DNA from: JAJPHT01 sp035687045
GTDB lineage: Archaea > Thermoplasmatota > SW-10-69-26 > JACQPN01 > JAJPHT01
Assembly (NCBI GenBank): GCA_035687045.1
Contig: DASRYU010000196.1
Coordinates: 1-23,108, forward strand
Length of the DNA stretch: 23,108 nt
Direction: 5' to 3'
Positions 14,844 to 22,316 of this stretch are shown here, piece after piece. Both the position numbers and the translations under genes were made by a program. The notes under the pieces are model-generated. The model saw nothing but the letters and a program-made list of their open reading frames with translations. It was not told the origin of the DNA and ran no database searches. Within the stretch, counting starts at the first letter, position 1; each line of letters starts with the position of its first letter.

Positions 14844-15133
14844 TTTTACACCGTGTCTTCTCCGGGCTTCGTCCCCGGCGACTCAAGCCTCTCCCCGGCT
14901 TGACAAGGCGTCACATGGGGGTCCGATATTGAACTTTGTGTCACCCTCTTTGATGGACATACGCCGTCCGCACCGCCTCCTGTTCCGCGCCCAGCCGGAG
15001 TGGCCGGAGCGGTGACGGCGTCCGGCGAACGTTCTGGGTTTTCTGCGGGCGCGACCCCTTCTCTTCAGGTGGAGCCTCGTTCGCCCCGGGCGGGTGTCCG
15101 CCCGTGCTCGGCCGCCGGGCTGGCGGAAGCGCC
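14844..15133. other. Divergent intergenic region between the microprotein and ferredoxin genes
   Basis: About 290 bp. It holds an AT-richer CGATATTGAA (14924-14933) that could serve as a TATA box in either direction, a possible 20-codon leaderless reading frame at 14953-15015, and a small hairpin (CGGGCGG and CCGCCCG, 15087-15104) in the presumed ferredoxin leader. Confidence 0.4.
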
Positions 15134-15337
15134 ATGTGCCGCCCCCGCCTTCGCGCCCGCGTGCCCGTCTTCCTCGCCGACCGCTGCATGGACTGCGGCG
15201 GCTGCGTCGGCGTGTGCCCGCACGACAGCCTGGAGCTCTTCCAGGGGGCCATCACGGTCCGCTCGTCGTGCACGGAGTGCGACCTCTGCACGAGGCTCTG
15301 CCCGGTCGAGGCGTTCGTCTCCGTCCGGACGGCGTGA
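15134..15337 (+). CDS. Small 2x[4Fe-4S] ferredoxin
   Basis: The 67-residue protein has a basic N-terminus (MCRPRLRARVPVFLAD) followed by two canonical cluster-binding motifs: CMDCGGCVGVCP and, about 20 residues later, CTECDLCTRLCP. Each supplies three closely spaced Cys plus the fourth Cys-Pro used by the other cluster, as in bacterial-type 2[4Fe-4S] ferredoxins. These act as cytosolic one-electron carriers. ATG 15134 was preferred because GGCGGAAG lies just upstream; in-frame GTG 15104 would add ten residues. The protein stands alone; the next gene starts 162 bp downstream with its own promoter, so the electron partner is unknown. A precursor to geranylgeranyl-reductase-linked or other redox modules is possible but unsupported. 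Confidence 0.85.
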   Translation: MCRPRLRARVPVFLADRCMDCGGCVGVCPHDSLELFQGAITVRSSCTECDLCTRLCPVEAFVSVRTA

Positions 15338-15469
15338 GGCCCGCGCCGCGGCGCTGTCGTCGATCGCACGCGCCCCCATGCGCCTCGGCGACGTGAAGCC
15401 CCCGTTCGCGCGCCGGGAGCATCACGCTCGTCGCTTCCGCAGCGGGGAGCGGCGCGTTTCGCCACGAGC

Positions 15470-15476
15470 CATAATA
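15470..15476 (+). promoter_or_regulatory. TATA box of the MoxR-type ATPase gene
   Basis: ATAATAT is centred 27 bp before GTG 15500, which argues that this GTG, and not the ATG at 15476 inside the box itself, is the start of a leaderless transcript. Confidence 0.6.
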
Positions 15477-15499
15477 TGCGGTGCGGGGCATGGCGCGCC

Positions 15500-16981
15500 G
15501 TGGCCCAGACGGCCGATTCCCTCGTCGCCTCCGGCGCGCGCCCGCGCCTCCCGCCCGAACGCCTGCGCGATGCCGTCCTCGAGCGCCTGCGCGCGACGGA
15601 GTCGAGCGGCGCGACGCGCGCGGAGGCCATCCAGGAGCTTTTCCCGAACACGCTGCTCGACGACGCCGTCCTCGAGTCGGTGGTGGCGGCGCTCCTCTCG
15701 GGCACGCACCTGCTCCTCATCGGCCCGCCCGGCTCGGGCAAGACGAGCCTCGCAAAGGACATCCAGGAGCTTTTCCCGCGCGAGGCGGTCGTTGTCGCCG
15801 ACTGCGCGGTGCAGGACGACCCGTTCTCGCTTCTGGACGCGAAGTACGCCGGGAAGCACCCCGCGTGCCCCGCGTGCCGCGCGCGCCACGGGGCCGTCTC
15901 CTACAGGGAGATCGGCGACTTCGAGACGAAGCGCGTCGACGCCAAGACCGTGCCGGTGCGCGTCGCGCGCCTGCGCGAGGGGTACGGCTTCGCGCGCCTG
16001 CAGGGCTCGCCCGAGGTGTTCCCGGACTACCTCACCGGCGCGATCAACCTCGCGAAGCTCGAGGAGATCGGCGACCCGGAGAGCCCGCTCGTGCTCGAGC
16101 CGGGGAAGCTCATGCAGGCCAACCGCGGCGTCCTCATCATCGACGAGGTCGGCAAGCTCCCGCGCGGGACGCAGAACGTCCTTCTGCAGGCGCTGCAGGA
16201 GAACATCGTCACGCCGTCGAAGTCCCGCGAGACCTTTCCCGCGGCCTTCTTCTGCGTCGCCACCTCGAACGTCGACGACCTCGAGGCGATCGAGGACCCG
16301 CTCCTGGGCCGCTTCACGAGCGTGTACGTGCCGTTCAACGCGGACCACGCGAAGAACCGCGCCATCATCGACCGCGCCGCCTCCGACGCCCGCCTCGCCG
16401 TGCCCGCGCTCGTGCGCGAGGCGACGGTGCTTCTCGTCGAGCGATGGCGCAAGGTCAGCGCCGACTCGCCGGAGCTTGGCGAGGTGGGCAGCAACCGCAC
16501 GATGATCGACGTCATCCGACGCAGCGAGGCGCACGCGCTCCTGCGCCACGCCGCGCTCCTCGCGCCGGAGGACTTCGCGCGCGGCGCCCGCGAGGCGCTC
16601 CTCGGGCGCGTGCGCGGCCGCAGCGCCGAGGGCTATCACGAGAACCGCGAGGCGGTCGAGGCGTTCGTCGCGAAGCAGGTGCCGAAGGCGCTCGCCGACG
16701 CCGCGATGGACGTCTGGTGCGGCTTCTTCGTCGGCGTCCTCAACGAGGACCGCAGCGAAGGCGACCGCGTCGCGCGCGAGCTTCTCGAGGCCGCGCGCGA
16801 CCCCAAGAAGATCGACGAGGCGCTGCGCGGCACCTCCGGGCTCGCGAAGCTCCGCCGCTTCGCCGAGTACGTCGACGCGAGCGAGGGCGCGAGCCTCCCC
16901 GAGCCGGTGAGGCGCGAGCGGCTCCTCACGCTCGTGCGCGCCTTCGAGCAGCACAAGACGTTCGAGGCGGCGAAGAAGTGA
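15500..16981 (+). CDS. MoxR/ChlI-type AAA+ ATPase with CxxC insert
   Basis: The 493-residue protein is an AAA+ ATPase of the MoxR / magnesium-chelatase-subunit-I type. It shows Walker A GPPGSGKT (75-82), the family motif LEPGKLMQANRGVLIIDEV containing Walker B (about 211-216), sensor 1 ATSN (254-257) and an LLGRF arginine-finger region (Arg 271). Between Walker A and B lies CPACRARH (Cys 123, Cys 126, His 130), a possible zinc site. About 200 C-terminal residues are helical and less familiar. Such ATPases work with VWA-domain partners to remodel proteins or insert metals, and a VWA gene follows on the same strand. The GTG start is set by a TATA box 27 bp upstream. A Mg- or Co-chelatase role is possible, but no third chelatase subunit is present. 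Confidence 0.85.
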   Translation: MAQTADSLVASGARPRLPPERLRDAVLERLRATESSGATRAEAIQELFPNTLLDDAVLESVVAALLSGTHLLLIGPPGSGKTSLAKDIQELFPREAVVVADCAVQDDPFSLLDAKYAGKHPACPACRARHGAVSYREIGDFETKRVDAKTVPVRVARLREGYGFARLQGSPEVFPDYLTGAINLAKLEEIGDPESPLVLEPGKLMQANRGVLIIDEVGKLPRGTQNVLLQALQENIVTPSKSRETFPAAFFCVATSNVDDLEAIEDPLLGRFTSVYVPFNADHAKNRAIIDRAASDARLAVPALVREATVLLVERWRKVSADSPELGEVGSNRTMIDVIRRSEAHALLRHAALLAPEDFARGAREALLGRVRGRSAEGYHENREAVEAFVAKQVPKALADAAMDVWCGFFVGVLNEDRSEGDRVARELLEAARDPKKIDEALRGTSGLAKLRRFAEYVDASEGASLPEPVRRERLLTLVRAFEQHKTFEAAKK

Positions 16982-17005
16982 GCCTCTTGCGACGCCACGG
17001 ATCCT

Positions 17006-17065
17006 GCCGCGAAGACGCGAAGACGCGAAGGGCCAACACGTCTCGCGTCTTCGCGTCTTCGCGGC
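17006..17065. repeat. Perfect 23-bp inverted repeat of CGCGAAGA units
   Basis: Arms at 17006-17028 and 17043-17065 are exact reverse complements around a 14-base loop. Each arm is itself made of tandem ACGCGAAG-like 8-base units. It follows the ATPase stop by 24 bp. It could act as a terminator-like structure or be a dispersed REP-like element; no T-tract follows. Confidence 0.75.
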
Positions 17066-17122
17066 TCACGTTCCCGTCGGACCCGCGCCATCCCATCCGT
17101 GACGGGGCGCGCTCCCGATCCA

Positions 17123-17183
17123 GCCGCGAGGACGCGGTGACCCGGTGCTTCTGTGGCACGTCGCGTCATCGCGTCGTCGCGGC
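17123..17183. repeat. Degenerate second copy of the intergenic inverted repeat
   Basis: The left arm (17123-17145) and right arm (17161-17183) match at 19 of 23 positions; two of the four differences would be G-U pairs in RNA. Its sequence is related to the perfect element about 60 bp upstream. The VWA gene starts 30 bp downstream. Confidence 0.55.
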
Positions 17184-17213
17184 AGGCTCGTCGACCCAGG
17201 CGGTGCAAGGACG

Positions 17214-19007
17214 ATGAAGCTCTCGCTCCCCGACTGCCGCGGCCGCGCCGACCCGTTCGCGCTCTCGCCCGAGGACCGCCGCGAGCTTGTGCGCCGCATC
17301 GCGGAGCATGGCCCCGGCGCCATCGACGACTTCATCCGCGAGCGCGAGGCGGCGGGCGACAGCGCCATCGCGCAGCGCGTGCGGAGGCTTCGCGAGGAGC
17401 TGCTGCGGCGCGCGGAGGAGCTCAAGAAGCGGCTCGCCGGCGAGTTCCGCGAGAAGGAGGAGGCCATCGAGGCGGCGTACCGCGCGCGGCTCGCGGAGCT
17501 GCAGGACCGCGAGCGGATGCTGCGCGAGGACCTCGACCGGCTGCGCTCGGGCGAGGGCGCGGCGCTCCAGGCGGCGCTGCGGGCGAACCCGGCCATCGGC
17601 ATCGCGCTCGACGCGAACGTGGCGGCGCGCCCGCCGTGGTGGCGCCGCGCGCTGCGCTGGCTGGCGAAGCTCCTGCGCGTCCTCCTCTTCCCCATCCTCT
17701 GGCTCCTGCGGCTCGTCACGCCGAAGCGCAAGGCGCCCGAGGCTGTGGGGCTCGCCCTCCCGACGGCGGGTGTAGGCGACCTCTACCTCGCGAACGCCGA
17801 GTTCCGCGCGGCCGTCAAGGAGCGGCTGCGCGCGGCGCCGACGTCGGAGAAGGTCCGCCGCGCGTGGGAGCGGCTCCTCGGCCGCGAGGACTACGAGTCG
17901 CTCGTGCGCAAGGCGATGCAGCAGATGATGATCGAGGAGGCGGAGCGCGTGAAGCGCGACACGCAGGCGCGCGCGGCGTCCCTCGAGGAGACGCTCGCCG
18001 ACATCCTGGAGCGCGAGCGCCAGGCGGCCGCGGAGCGCGCCGGCGCGGGGGAGGCGCTCGAGCGCGAGCGCGAGGCGGAGGCGCGCCGGCTGGAGGAGGC
18101 GCTGCGCAACGCGCCGGAGGCGGAGGTGAAGGAGGCCATCGTCGACGAGCTGGTCGCGGCGGGGCTCCTCCGCGGCGCGACGCTTCTCCCGACGATGCAG
18201 TTCCTCGACCGCTTCGCCGCGATGGTGTACCAGGAGGAGACGGCGCGCGGCGGAGGCCAGGGCGCGGCGGGCGAATACGCGGAGGGCGAAGGGCACTACC
18301 GCCGCGAGCCGCTGCGCAGCGCGATGGAGATCTCGCGCATGGACATCCCCGCGTCGCTCCTGCGCGCGCGCTCGCGCCACCCGCACGTGCGCCGCATGAC
18401 GGAGGACGACGTCGTCATCTACCGGGAGGAGCGCGAGTCGCTGACACAGGTCGTCCTCATCGTCGACCGCTCCGGCAGCATGGAGGAGAACGGCCGGATG
18501 GAGGCGGCGAAGCGCGCGGCGCTGGCGCTCCACCACGCCGTGAAGGCGCGCAACCCGCGCAACCGCGTGGACCTCCTCCTCATGGACACGTCGCTGCGCA
18601 AGGTGAGCCTGCGCGAGGTGTGGGAGACGGAGCCGCGCGGCTTCACGAACACCGGCGCGGCGCTGCGGATGGCGCGCGGCTTCTGCGACCGGCGCGGCCG
18701 CACGCTCGTCTACCTCATCACGGACGGGCTTCCCGAGGCGTACACGAAGGACGGGGAGGACGTCGCCGGGCACCCGCAGAAGGCGATGGCGTACGCGAAG
18801 GAGCAGGCGCGCCTGCTGCGGCGCGAGTCGGGGCTCGCGGGCTTCGTCATGCTTCTTCTCGAGCCGAAGGACGAGATGTACGTGAAGGCGGCCGAGGAGC
18901 TCGCGCGCGAGGCGGGCGGCCGCGTGCTGCCGGTGGACCCGGGCGAGCTGGCGCGCACGCTCCTCAAGCAGTTCGAGTCGCGGCCGGCTCAGGCGCCGCC
19001 GGCGTAG
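17214..19007 (+). CDS. VWA-domain protein with coiled coil and membrane segment, MoxR partner
   Basis: The 597-residue protein has a charged helical N-terminus with likely coiled coil (about 40-112), a hydrophobic stretch (about 142-168, WLAKLLRVLLFPILWLLRLV) flanked by Arg/Lys that probably anchors or attaches it to the membrane, a second long charged helical region (210-300), and a C-terminal von Willebrand A domain (about 412-590). The metal-ion-dependent adhesion site is complete: DRSGS (418-422), Thr 480 in FTNTG and Asp 504 in ITDG. This resembles ViaA or cobaltochelatase CobT-like partners of MoxR/ChlI ATPases, and the ATPase gene lies just upstream. ATG 17214 was preferred over in-frame upstream starts because those fall within the inverted-repeat DNA; AAGGACG precedes it. 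Its end overlaps the convergent YHS gene by 19 bp. Confidence 0.86.
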   Translation: MKLSLPDCRGRADPFALSPEDRRELVRRIAEHGPGAIDDFIREREAAGDSAIAQRVRRLREELLRRAEELKKRLAGEFREKEEAIEAAYRARLAELQDRERMLREDLDRLRSGEGAALQAALRANPAIGIALDANVAARPPWWRRALRWLAKLLRVLLFPILWLLRLVTPKRKAPEAVGLALPTAGVGDLYLANAEFRAAVKERLRAAPTSEKVRRAWERLLGREDYESLVRKAMQQMMIEEAERVKRDTQARAASLEETLADILERERQAAAERAGAGEALEREREAEARRLEEALRNAPEAEVKEAIVDELVAAGLLRGATLLPTMQFLDRFAAMVYQEETARGGGQGAAGEYAEGEGHYRREPLRSAMEISRMDIPASLLRARSRHPHVRRMTEDDVVIYREERESLTQVVLIVDRSGSMEENGRMEAAKRAALALHHAVKARNPRNRVDLLLMDTSLRKVSLREVWETEPRGFTNTGAALRMARGFCDRRGRTLVYLITDGLPEAYTKDGEDVAGHPQKAMAYAKEQARLLRRESGLAGFVMLLLEPKDEMYVKAAEELAREAGGRVLPVDPGELARTLLKQFESRPAQAPPA

Positions 19008-19156
19008 CGCTCCGGGTCCGCCCGGAACTCGCCCTCGCAGGTGGGCGAGCAGAACCAGTGCGTCCTCCCCTTGTGCACGACCTTCGTCGCGCCCAGCTCC
19101 TCGGCGGTCTCCTCGGGGAAGGTCATCTTGCAGACGGGGTCCTCGACGTCGGCCAC
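18989..19156 (-). CDS. Small YHS-domain protein
   Basis: The 55-residue product is essentially one YHS domain. DPVCKM (residues 6-11), an acidic helix (EETAEELGA), the strand VVHKGRTHWFCS with the paired Cys (36 and 40), then CEGEFRADPERY. The domain is found in copper/heavy-metal ATPases and small metal-associated proteins, and the Cys residues suggest metal or Fe-S-type binding; here it stands alone. GTG 19156 follows the stop of the zinc-ribbon membrane gene by 2 bases, with GGTGA six bases before it inside that gene's end; TTG 19162 is an alternative. It is the last gene of the minus-strand cluster, and its 3' end overlaps the end of the VWA gene on the other strand. Confidence 0.78.
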   Translation of the reverse strand: MADVEDPVCKMTFPEETAEELGATKVVHKGRTHWFCSPTCEGEFRADPERYAGGA

Positions 19157-19158
19157 TC

Positions 19159-19872
19159 TCAATCACCGGTCCTGTAGGCGCCGCAGCGCACGCAGAAGTC
19201 CATGCTCGTGGTCATCGCGCTCCCGCACTCGCGGCACACGATGGGGGGCGCGCCGCGGCGGCCGGAGGGGCGATGCGTGACGATGATCGCGACGAGCGGC
19301 GCGATGAAGCCGGCGAAGCCGGCGGCGAACGTGAGGCCGAGGCTGTACGGGGACGCGAAGCGCGCGACCTCGCCGATGACGTCGCCGCGCGCGACGAAGC
19401 GCGGCGTCTCCTCGTTGCTGCCCATCACGATCCAGCCCGCGCCGCCGGCCGCGAGCGCCGCGACGTCGACGCTGAGGTTCGTCGTGCCGTTGCGCGCGGG
19501 GACGTCGACGAGCTCGAGCGTCGCCGGCTCGTACGTGGCGTTGTCGCCATCGCGCGAGGCGGGCGCGACGAACGCGAGGGCGCGGCCGAGGCTCGTGTCG
19601 CGCGCGCCGGCGGGGAACGAGCCGGTCGTCTGGCCCGCGACAAGGAGCGCGCCCTCCCCGTGCTCGGCGTGCGTGCGCACGAGGCGCGGGTCGGCGACGG
19701 GCACGACGACGACGCGCCCCTCGCGCGGCACGCCCGCGTTGGCGTCGGCCATCTCCTCGGTGAGCGTGACGCTGAACGCGAGCATGACGCCCGCGTAGGT
19801 CATCACGACCAGCGAGCTCAGCGCGAGCGAGAAGAGGAGCCAGCGCCGGGCCACGCGCTTCGGGTCGCTCAA
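19159..19872 (-). CDS. Membrane protein with C-terminal zinc ribbon
   Basis: From TTG 19872 the protein has 237 residues: a basic N-terminus (SDPKRVARR), a first membrane helix (WLLFSLALSSLVVMTYAGVML), an outside-facing beta-rich domain of about 130 residues, a second membrane helix (LGLTFAAGFAGFIAPLVAII) and a cytosolic tail with a zinc ribbon CRECGSAM...CVRCGAYR. The TTG overlaps the stop of the preceding ATPase gene (TTGA), typical of coupled genes. An ATG at 19923 would add 17 residues of low-complexity sequence and overlap that gene by 55 bp. No family is recognised; the outer domain plus inner metal ribbon suggests a sensor or scaffold. It sits between a winged-helix/ATPase protein and a YHS protein, within one transcription unit. 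Confidence 0.72.
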   Translation of the reverse strand: MSDPKRVARRWLLFSLALSSLVVMTYAGVMLAFSVTLTEEMADANAGVPREGRVVVVPVADPRLVRTHAEHGEGALLVAGQTTGSFPAGARDTSLGRALAFVAPASRDGDNATYEPATLELVDVPARNGTTNLSVDVAALAAGGAGWIVMGSNEETPRFVARGDVIGEVARFASPYSLGLTFAAGFAGFIAPLVAIIVTHRPSGRRGAPPIVCRECGSAMTTSMDFCVRCGAYRTGD

Positions 19873-21251
19873 CCCGACGCCCCTGCCGCTGCCGCCGTCT
19901 GCGCGCGTCGCGCCTCGAGCCATCGGCGCCTCGTCGCCGACGTCTCGGCCAGGACGGCCTCGCGCACCTTCGGGTGCGTGAAGCGCAGGCGCAGCTCGTC
20001 GCGCTCCGTGCCGACCTCCTCGAGGAGCAGGCGGTCAAGAAGCACGTCGAGCCGCGCCAGGAGCGTCGCCTCGTCCTCCTCGTGGAGCGCCGCGAGCGCG
20101 TCGTAGCTGAACTCGGGGCCGCAGACTGCCGCCGCCTGGAGCGTGGCGCGCGCGTCCGCGTCGAGCCCCGCGAAGCGGCCCGTCGCGAGCGCGCGCACGT
20201 TCTGCGGGAAGAAGTCCTCCTCGTCGACGCCGTCGGCCATCGCCTCGGCCATCGCGAGCGCGAAGAGGGGGTTGCCGCCCGACTCGCGCGCCACCCGCTC
20301 GAGGAGCGCCGCGGGCACGTGGTCGGCGCCCGCCTCCTTCAGGAGCGCCGCGACCCCCTCGCGGTCGAGCGGAGGCAGCACGACGTGGCGCGCGCCCTGC
20401 ATCTGGCGCAGCGGCGTGAGCGCGGTGTAGAGCGGGCCGTTGGGGAGCGCCCACGCCTCCTCCTGGCGGAACGCCGCGACGACGAGCACGCGCGCGCTTT
20501 TCGGGAGCGCGAGGACGAGGCCGTGCAGGAACTCCGCGACGCTGGGCCCCGCGAGGTGGAGGTCGTCGAGAAGCACGACGGCGGGCTCGCCGCGCGTGAC
20601 GGACTCCAGCGACTCGACGGCCGCGGCGAGCGCGCGCTCGCGCGGCGTGCCGGCGGTGCGCGCCTTCACGCGGCGCTCGAAGCCCAAGGGCTCGAGGGCG
20701 GGTCCCAGCGGCCCGACGAGCTGCTCGGCGCCGGTGGGCGCGCCCGTGGCCATGAGCACGCGCGCGTGCCGGCGCCGCGCCTCGGCGGCGAAGGCGTGCA
20801 GGAGGCGCGTCTTGCCCATGCCGGCGTCGCCCTCGACGAGCGCGACGCGCGGGCCCCCCTTCCCGACCTCCTCGAGCGCCCGCACAAGCTCGCCGAACTG
20901 CGCGTCGCGGCCGGCGGGGGCGCGCGCCTCCGCCCCGTGCCGCGCGGGCGCGGGCGGCTCGGCCGGCCCCGCGGGCATCTCGAGGTAGCTCGCCTTCTCG
21001 CGGCCGGCGCCGGTGAGCGTGTAGGCGCGGCTGCGCCGCTTGGCGCCGCGCGGGTGCGCGAGGTGCGCCTTCACGAAGCCGCGCATCTCGAGCGTCTTGA
21101 GCGCGCGCGAGACGTGCGCGACCTGCGCGCCGATGCGGCCGGCGATCCCCTCCTGCGTGACCTCGGGCGGCACGTCGGCGGCGTCCATCTCGACGGGGTG
21201 CTCGCGAAGGTGCACCAGGATGCGCTCCGCGAGCGTCTGGGCGAGGGGCAC
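19869..21251 (-). CDS. Winged-helix plus STAND-type (AAA_16-like) ATPase regulator
   Basis: The 460-residue protein starts with a winged-helix domain (about 5-85: VTQEGIAGRIGAQVAHVSRA, LKTLEMRGFV, wing GAKRRSRAYTLT). It is followed by a Pro/Ala linker and an ATPase module with Walker A GDAGMGKTR (141-149) and Walker B VVLLDDL (225-231). The rest contains FRQEEA, RESGGNPLFA and helical repeats ending near LRFTHPKVREAVL, as in AAA_16/MalT-type STAND ATPases. Such proteins usually switch transcription in response to a ligand through nucleotide-driven oligomerisation. GTG 21251 lies about 27 bp below a TATA-like GCATAAG. It leads a tight run with the zinc-ribbon membrane protein and the YHS protein, whose expression it may control. 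Confidence 0.83.
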   Translation of the reverse strand: MPLAQTLAERILVHLREHPVEMDAADVPPEVTQEGIAGRIGAQVAHVSRALKTLEMRGFVKAHLAHPRGAKRRSRAYTLTGAGREKASYLEMPAGPAEPPAPARHGAEARAPAGRDAQFGELVRALEEVGKGGPRVALVEGDAGMGKTRLLHAFAAEARRRHARVLMATGAPTGAEQLVGPLGPALEPLGFERRVKARTAGTPRERALAAAVESLESVTRGEPAVVLLDDLHLAGPSVAEFLHGLVLALPKSARVLVVAAFRQEEAWALPNGPLYTALTPLRQMQGARHVVLPPLDREGVAALLKEAGADHVPAALLERVARESGGNPLFALAMAEAMADGVDEEDFFPQNVRALATGRFAGLDADARATLQAAAVCGPEFSYDALAALHEEDEATLLARLDVLLDRLLLEEVGTERDELRLRFTHPKVREAVLAETSATRRRWLEARRAQTAAAAGASG

Positions 21252-21274
21252 GACCGTCGAACCGGGCAGGGCGG

Positions 21275-21281
21275 CTTATGC
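21275..21281 (-). promoter_or_regulatory. TATA-like box of the winged-helix ATPase operon
   Basis: The minus strand reads GCATAAG, centred about 27 bp from GTG 21251, in the 47-bp gap after the hydrolase gene. Confidence 0.45.
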
Positions 21282-21298
21282 CTTGGCCAGCGTCGCGA

Positions 21299-22245
21299 CT
21301 AGGCCTTCAGGAGGCGGCGCCGCACGAGGGCGGGCATCGCGGAGACCATGCGGTCGCGCAGCGCGTGGTGGACGGGCGGGTGGCCCAGCGCTTCCTCGAG
21401 CAGGCGGTGGAAGAGCACCGGGCGCTCGACTGGGGCGCGTGCCCGCAGCGCGGCATCCAGCGCAGCGTCGAACCGGGGATGCCGGCGTGCCAGCGGTGCG
21501 CGAGGATGGGCGGGATGAGACCGTCGTCCTCGCCCCACAGGATGGTCGTCCTCGCGGTCACGCGCGCGAGGTCGTCGTCCGTGAGGAGGTCGCCGCGCTC
21601 GTACGCGTTGATGAAGTTCACGACCGCCGGGGAGCGGAACATCGCCGCGACGTCGCGCGAGAGCACGTTGAGCGCGAAGGGCGTGTGGTGGCAGATGGTG
21701 TCGAAGAACTTCTTGACGTCCGCCTCGTGCTCGATGCGCAGGAGCTCGATGGACTCCCACATCCCTTCGTGCTCGAGCCCGGCCGCCTCGACGAGGACGA
21801 GGCGGTCCGCCGCGAGCCCCGCAAGGTGCGCGCGGGCCGCGACCCAGCCGCCGAGGCTGTGGCCGACAAGGGAGACGGACTCGCCGACGGCGTGCTGTCC
21901 CACGACGCGGCGGACGACGTCCGCGTGCTCGCGGATGTGGAGGAAGCCGCGCTCGTCGAACGGGGGGGAGTGGCCGTGCCCGGGCAGGTCGATGGCGATG
22001 ACGCGGTCGCCGCGCCAGGCGAGGAGGGGGAGCGTGCGGAACCAGTTGTTCGCGCTGTCGCCCAGGCCGTGCAGGAGCACGACGGTGCGGCGCGCGTCCT
22101 TCGGTCCGCCCATGTAGGCGTGCACCGGGTGGCCGTCGATGTCGACGAACGTGTCCTCGATGCCTTGCGCGCCGAGAAGCTGCCGGATGCGCGCGTGGAG
22201 AAAGGCGAGCGCCTTGGTCTCCTGCCAGGCGGCCCACGGTTCCAC
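21299..22245 (-). CDS. Alpha/beta hydrolase (single-base frameshift near the 3' end)
   Basis: Residues 1-272 read as a standard alpha/beta hydrolase. There is an HG oxyanion motif in VVLLHGLGDSANNW, DLPGHGHS, the nucleophile elbow GHSLGGW (Ser 130), WGEDDGLIP (acid Asp 241) and CGHAPQ (His 269), with a cap domain between. Directly after CGHAPQ, at about 21429/21430, the frame is lost. The expected ending VERPVLFHRLLEEALGHPP... continues in the next frame to a stop at 21299. Adding one G after the CAG codon restores a 315-residue protein with an intact catalytic triad. Without it the frame runs to 21307 with unnatural sequence. GTG 22245 lies 27 bp below a TATA-like CTTTTTAG. The substrate is unknown; esterase, lipase or C-C hydrolase activities all use this fold. 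Confidence 0.82.
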
Positions 22246-22268
22246 GACCGCTCATGTCGCCTCTTTGG

Positions 22269-22276
22269 CTAAAAAG
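22269..22276 (-). promoter_or_regulatory. TATA-like box of the hydrolase gene
   Basis: The minus strand reads CTTTTTAG, centred 27 bp upstream of GTG 22245, again the leaderless spacing. Confidence 0.6.
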
Positions 22277-22316
22277 GCCTTGCGTCTCACCGCGCGAAGA
22301 GGGCGGGACTCGCGAC

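Noticed and set aside
15087..15104. Hairpin before the ferredoxin as a riboswitch or attenuator
   Set aside because: A 7-bp GC stem is expected by chance at this GC content and no conserved aptamer pattern is seen.
17166..19166. Minus-strand open frame of 666 codons opposite the VWA gene
   Set aside because: Composition of a GC-rich antisense shadow; the plus strand has a complete VWA metal site.
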